Below, one piece after another: positions 61,646 to 64,000 of a stretch of 64,000 nucleotides of DNA (the first letter of the stretch is position 1; every line of letters starts with the position of its first letter). A program made the translations under genes and the position numbers. The stretch covers positions 2,275,501-2,339,500 of the forward strand of contig NZ_CP054140.1 of assembly GCF_016446285.1 (NCBI RefSeq). Reading direction: 5' to 3'. The notes beneath the pieces were generated by a model that saw only the letters and a list, made by a program, of their open reading frames with translations, was not told the DNA's origin and searched no databases. The DNA is from Desulfobulbus oligotrophicus (GTDB lineage Bacteria; Desulfobacterota; Desulfobulbia; Desulfobulbales; Desulfobulbaceae).

Positions 61646-64000
61646 ATGCATCGGTCTGCTCAAGAAATTTTCCGTAAATTCATGTATTTTTCTTATCCTT
61701 CCGAATTACCGGTCTGCGAACAACGAGACCAGATCGTCACTGCTATCCGTGACCACCAGGTCTTGATCATTATCGGTGATACCGGATCCGGCAAGACCAC
61801 CCAGCTCCCTAAAATGTGCATTGAGGCCGGTCAGGGAACAAACGGTATGGTCGGCTGTACGCAACCTCGTCGTCTTGCCGCAGTATCGGTGGCAGACAGG
61901 GTTGCTGAAGAGACCGGGGCTTTGAACAAAATCGGTTTCAAGATACGTTTTCATGATCAGACTTCACCGGAAACAGTCATCAAATTTATGACCGACGGTG
62001 TTCTTCTGGCTGAAACCCGCCATGATCCCCAATTAAAACAGTATGATACCCTTATCATTGATGAGGCCCATGAACGTAGTCTCAATATCGACTTTCTTCT
62101 CGGATATATCAAGCAGTTGTTGCCGGATCGACCGGATTTGAAGGTAATCATCTCTTCGGCAACCATTGATGCTGAAAAATTCAGCAAACACTTTGCCGGA
62201 GCACCTGTTTTGTCAGTGTCCGGGTATTCATATCCCATCACCACCTTGTACAGGGATATATCTGAACAGGATGAGGAAGATGCCTCGTACGTTGAACAGG
62301 CCGTCGCGGTGGTGGAAGAGCTTGCATCTGATCCTCTTGATGGCGATATCCTTGTTTTCATGCCCACTGAACGGGATATCTTCGACACTATTGACAGCCT
62401 TGAACATCTCAATAACAGTCATCTCCTGCTTCCCCTGTTTGGCAGACTCTCTGCTGCTGATCAACGCAAAGTTTTCCGGTCATCGCGTCATCGTAAAATC
62501 ATTGTTGCCACAAACGTTGCTGAAACCTCGATCACTGTACCGGGAATCCGGTTTGTGGTTGACACCGGACTGGCGAGAATTTCCCGTTACAACCCGCGAA
62601 CCGGTACCACCAGTCTTAAGATCAGCCGGATCTCCAAGGCAAGCTGTGATCAACGTCGCGGTCGGTGCGGCCGGACCGGACCCGGCACCTGTATCCGCCT
62701 TTACAGTGAAGAAGATTTTCTGCTGAGAGAAGATTTCACACTTCCGGAGATCCAGCGATCCAACCTGGCCGAAGTTATTCTCCAGATGATCTCCCTGCAA
62801 CTGGGCAGTCCTGATGTCTTTCCTTTTGTCGATGCACCTCCGGGATCAGCCATTCGCGATGGATACCGGACACTTAAGGAGTTGGGGGCTCTAACCGGCA
62901 GACACTACCTGACACCCAAGGGACGTCTGATGTCCCGACTGCCGTTGGACCCTCGTATCTCCCGCATTATCGTCGAATCAATGGCTGCAGGCTCAACACG
63001 GGAAATCGTGATTCTGGCAGCTGCACTCTCCAGTCAGGATCCCCGTGTTCGGCCCCCAGGCAAAGAACAGAAAGCAGAGGAGGCCCATCAGCGATTTACA
63101 GATAATCGTTCAGATTTTCTCACCCTGCTCAACATCTGGCAGGATCTGTTCGTCGATAATGACACCTCCCCCACCTCATCCCAGCTCTCCCGTTACTGCA
63201 AGACCAACTACCTGTCATGGCAGCGGATGCGCGAGTGGAAAGACGTTCAGGAACAGATTGTCCGTTTGCTTCGTGAGGCAAAACAGTTCCGTCTGAACGC
63301 AGCTCCAGCCGGCTATGAAGCAATCCATCAGGCTTTAGCCAGCGGCTTTCTCCGGAACATCTGCCTGAAAAAAGAAAAGAACGTCTATATAACCGCCGGT
63401 GGTAAAGAAGTTGTTCTTTTTCCTGGATCAGCTTTATACAACAGAGGGCCGCGGTGGGCAATCGCTGCTGAGCTGACAGAAACCTCGCAGCTGTTTGCAA
63501 AAACGGTGGCGACCATTGACGTTGACTGGTTGGAGCGACTTGGGGGCACGCTCTGCAAACGATCCTGGTCTGAACCGCATTGGGAGAAGAGAAGCGGTAA
63601 AGTCATCGCCTTTGAACGCGTCAGTTTATTTGGCTTGACCATTGTTGCCGGTCGAAAGGTTGAGTACGGCAGGATAAACGAAGCGACTCTGATGGAGGCC
63701 AGAGATATTTTTATCCGCTCGGCTCTGATGGAAAACCAGCTGGGAGGCAGGTATCCTTTTCTAGAGCATAACGTTGCCCTGATTGCCCGTTTTCAGGAGA
63801 TGGAAGAACGATTTCGTCGTCGTGATATTGTTGTAGAATCCGAGGCACTCTATCAGTTCTACGCCTCACGACTGGGCAAGGTGTACGATCGTTTCACTCT
63901 CAACAAAATGCTGCGGAAAAACAACAATGACAGCCTGTTACGAATGACGGAAGAGGATATCTGCAGCATTGTTCCCGAACCTGAGGAGTTGTATCGTTTT
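61646..64000 (+). CDS. hrpA: HrpA-type ATP-dependent RNA helicase, 3' end cut by window edge
   Basis: This DEAH-box helicase is open to the window end at 785 codons (E. coli HrpA is about 1,300). From ATG 61646 it shows the Walker A IIIGDTGSGKTTQLPKMC, QPRRLAAVSVADRVAEE, MTDGVLLAE, the DEAH box (DEAHERSLNIDFLLGY), SATIDAEKF, then TNVAETSITVPGIRFVVDTG and QRRGRCGRTGPG. The helicase-associated domain and OB fold are entered, and the long HrpA C-terminal part is absent. ATG 61682 is another start. An mRNA role in ribosome rescue is known for E. coli HrpA. Confidence 0.93.
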   Translation, partial: MHRSAQEIFRKFMYFSYPSELPVCEQRDQIVTAIRDHQVLIIIGDTGSGKTTQLPKMCIEAGQGTNGMVGCTQPRRLAAVSVADRVAEETGALNKIGFKIRFHDQTSPETVIKFMTDGVLLAETRHDPQLKQYDTLIIDEAHERSLNIDFLLGYIKQLLPDRPDLKVIISSATIDAEKFSKHFAGAPVLSVSGYSYPITTLYRDISEQDEEDASYVEQAVAVVEELASDPLDGDILVFMPTERDIFDTIDSLEHLNNSHLLLPLFGRLSAADQRKVFRSSRHRKIIVATNVAETSITVPGIRFVVDTGLARISRYNPRTGTTSLKISRISKASCDQRRGRCGRTGPGTCIRLYSEEDFLLREDFTLPEIQRSNLAEVILQMISLQLGSPDVFPFVDAPPGSAIRDGYRTLKELGALTGRHYLTPKGRLMSRLPLDPRISRIIVESMAAGSTREIVILAAALSSQDPRVRPPGKEQKAEEAHQRFTDNRSDFLTLLNIWQDLFVDNDTSPTSSQLSRYCKTNYLSWQRMREWKDVQEQIVRLLREAKQFRLNAAPAGYEAIHQALASGFLRNICLKKEKNVYITAGGKEVVLFPGSALYNRGPRWAIAAELTETSQLFAKTVATIDVDWLERLGGTLCKRSWSEPHWEKRSGKVIAFERVSLFGLTIVAGRKVEYGRINEATLMEARDIFIRSALMENQLGGRYPFLEHNVALIARFQEMEERFRRRDIVVESEALYQFYASRLGKVYDRFTLNKMLRKNNNDSLLRMTEEDICSIVPEPEELYRF

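Overview
The window reads as chromosomal sequence from a Gram-negative anaerobe of the sulfate-reducing or sulfur-disproportionating Desulfobacterota (Deltaproteobacteria), most like the Desulfobulbales. This is inferred from gene content alone: the futalosine route to menaquinone, DUF169 and DUF4911 proteins, a multi-rhodanese lipoprotein, LPS heptose genes, citramalate-based isoleucine synthesis, and an apparent selenocysteine codon. No rRNA, tRNA, CRISPR array or intact mobile element was seen. Both window ends cut genes: lepA on the left (minus strand) and an hrpA-type helicase on the right (plus strand).

Layout. 1-7.8 kb: lepA, rpoH, a sugar aminotransferase, greA, a FadR-like TetR regulator with its probable operator, a purD-purE fusion, a threonylcarbamoyl-AMP synthase and an HPt protein. 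7.9-9.2 kb: a three-rhodanese lipoprotein whose frame is interrupted by one TGA followed by a SECIS-like hairpin, the strongest novelty here. 9.8-14.1 kb: a malic enzyme with an unusual N-terminus, then a debris zone with a transposase remnant, an intact DUF169 gene, a frameshifted unknown gene and a decayed second copy of the malic enzyme 3' end. 14.1-19.4 kb: a PepSY-like periplasmic protein, a lone HEPN-type protein, a GntR/TauE pair with two identical palindromic operators, and malQ. 19.6-28.3 kb: rpoD, then a tight menaquinone operon (mqnE, mqnC, mqnX-like, mqnA, menG, ubiX, ubiA/mqnP) ending in a DUF3108 gene.

28.3-41.4 kb: two hsp20 genes, purC, an S4 protein, then a long minus-strand block (radical SAM, PHP, miaB, DUF4911, purB, recJ, miaA, ComEA-like, cimA, lysC). 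41.6-45.2 kb: trmL, serC, a second radical SAM paralogue, rlmN. 45.3-48.5 kb: small and poorly known genes, including a LysW-like acidic zinc ribbon next to an arginase-fold protein that has lost metal ligands. 48.6-55.1 kb: GDPD, gmhB, waaF, a YcaO-TPR protein, tsaE, rlmH, a YkgJ-type protein and algH. 55.3-64 kb: a small conserved protein, a ZraS-like kinase divergent from a ZraP-like protein with a sigma-54-type promoter, priA, galU and hrpA.

How the genes fit together. Purine synthesis is scattered (purD-purE, purC, purB). tRNA/rRNA modification is dense (tsaC and tsaE for t6A, miaA and miaB for ms2i6A, trmL, rlmN, rlmH). The mqn genes supply the anaerobic respiratory quinone. waaF, gmhB and galU serve the outer-membrane surface. 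Two sigma factors (rpoH, rpoD), greA and the small heat-shock proteins cover basal and stress transcription. The ends of menG, ubiX, ubiA and the other mqn genes overlap by a few bases, which indicates translational coupling.
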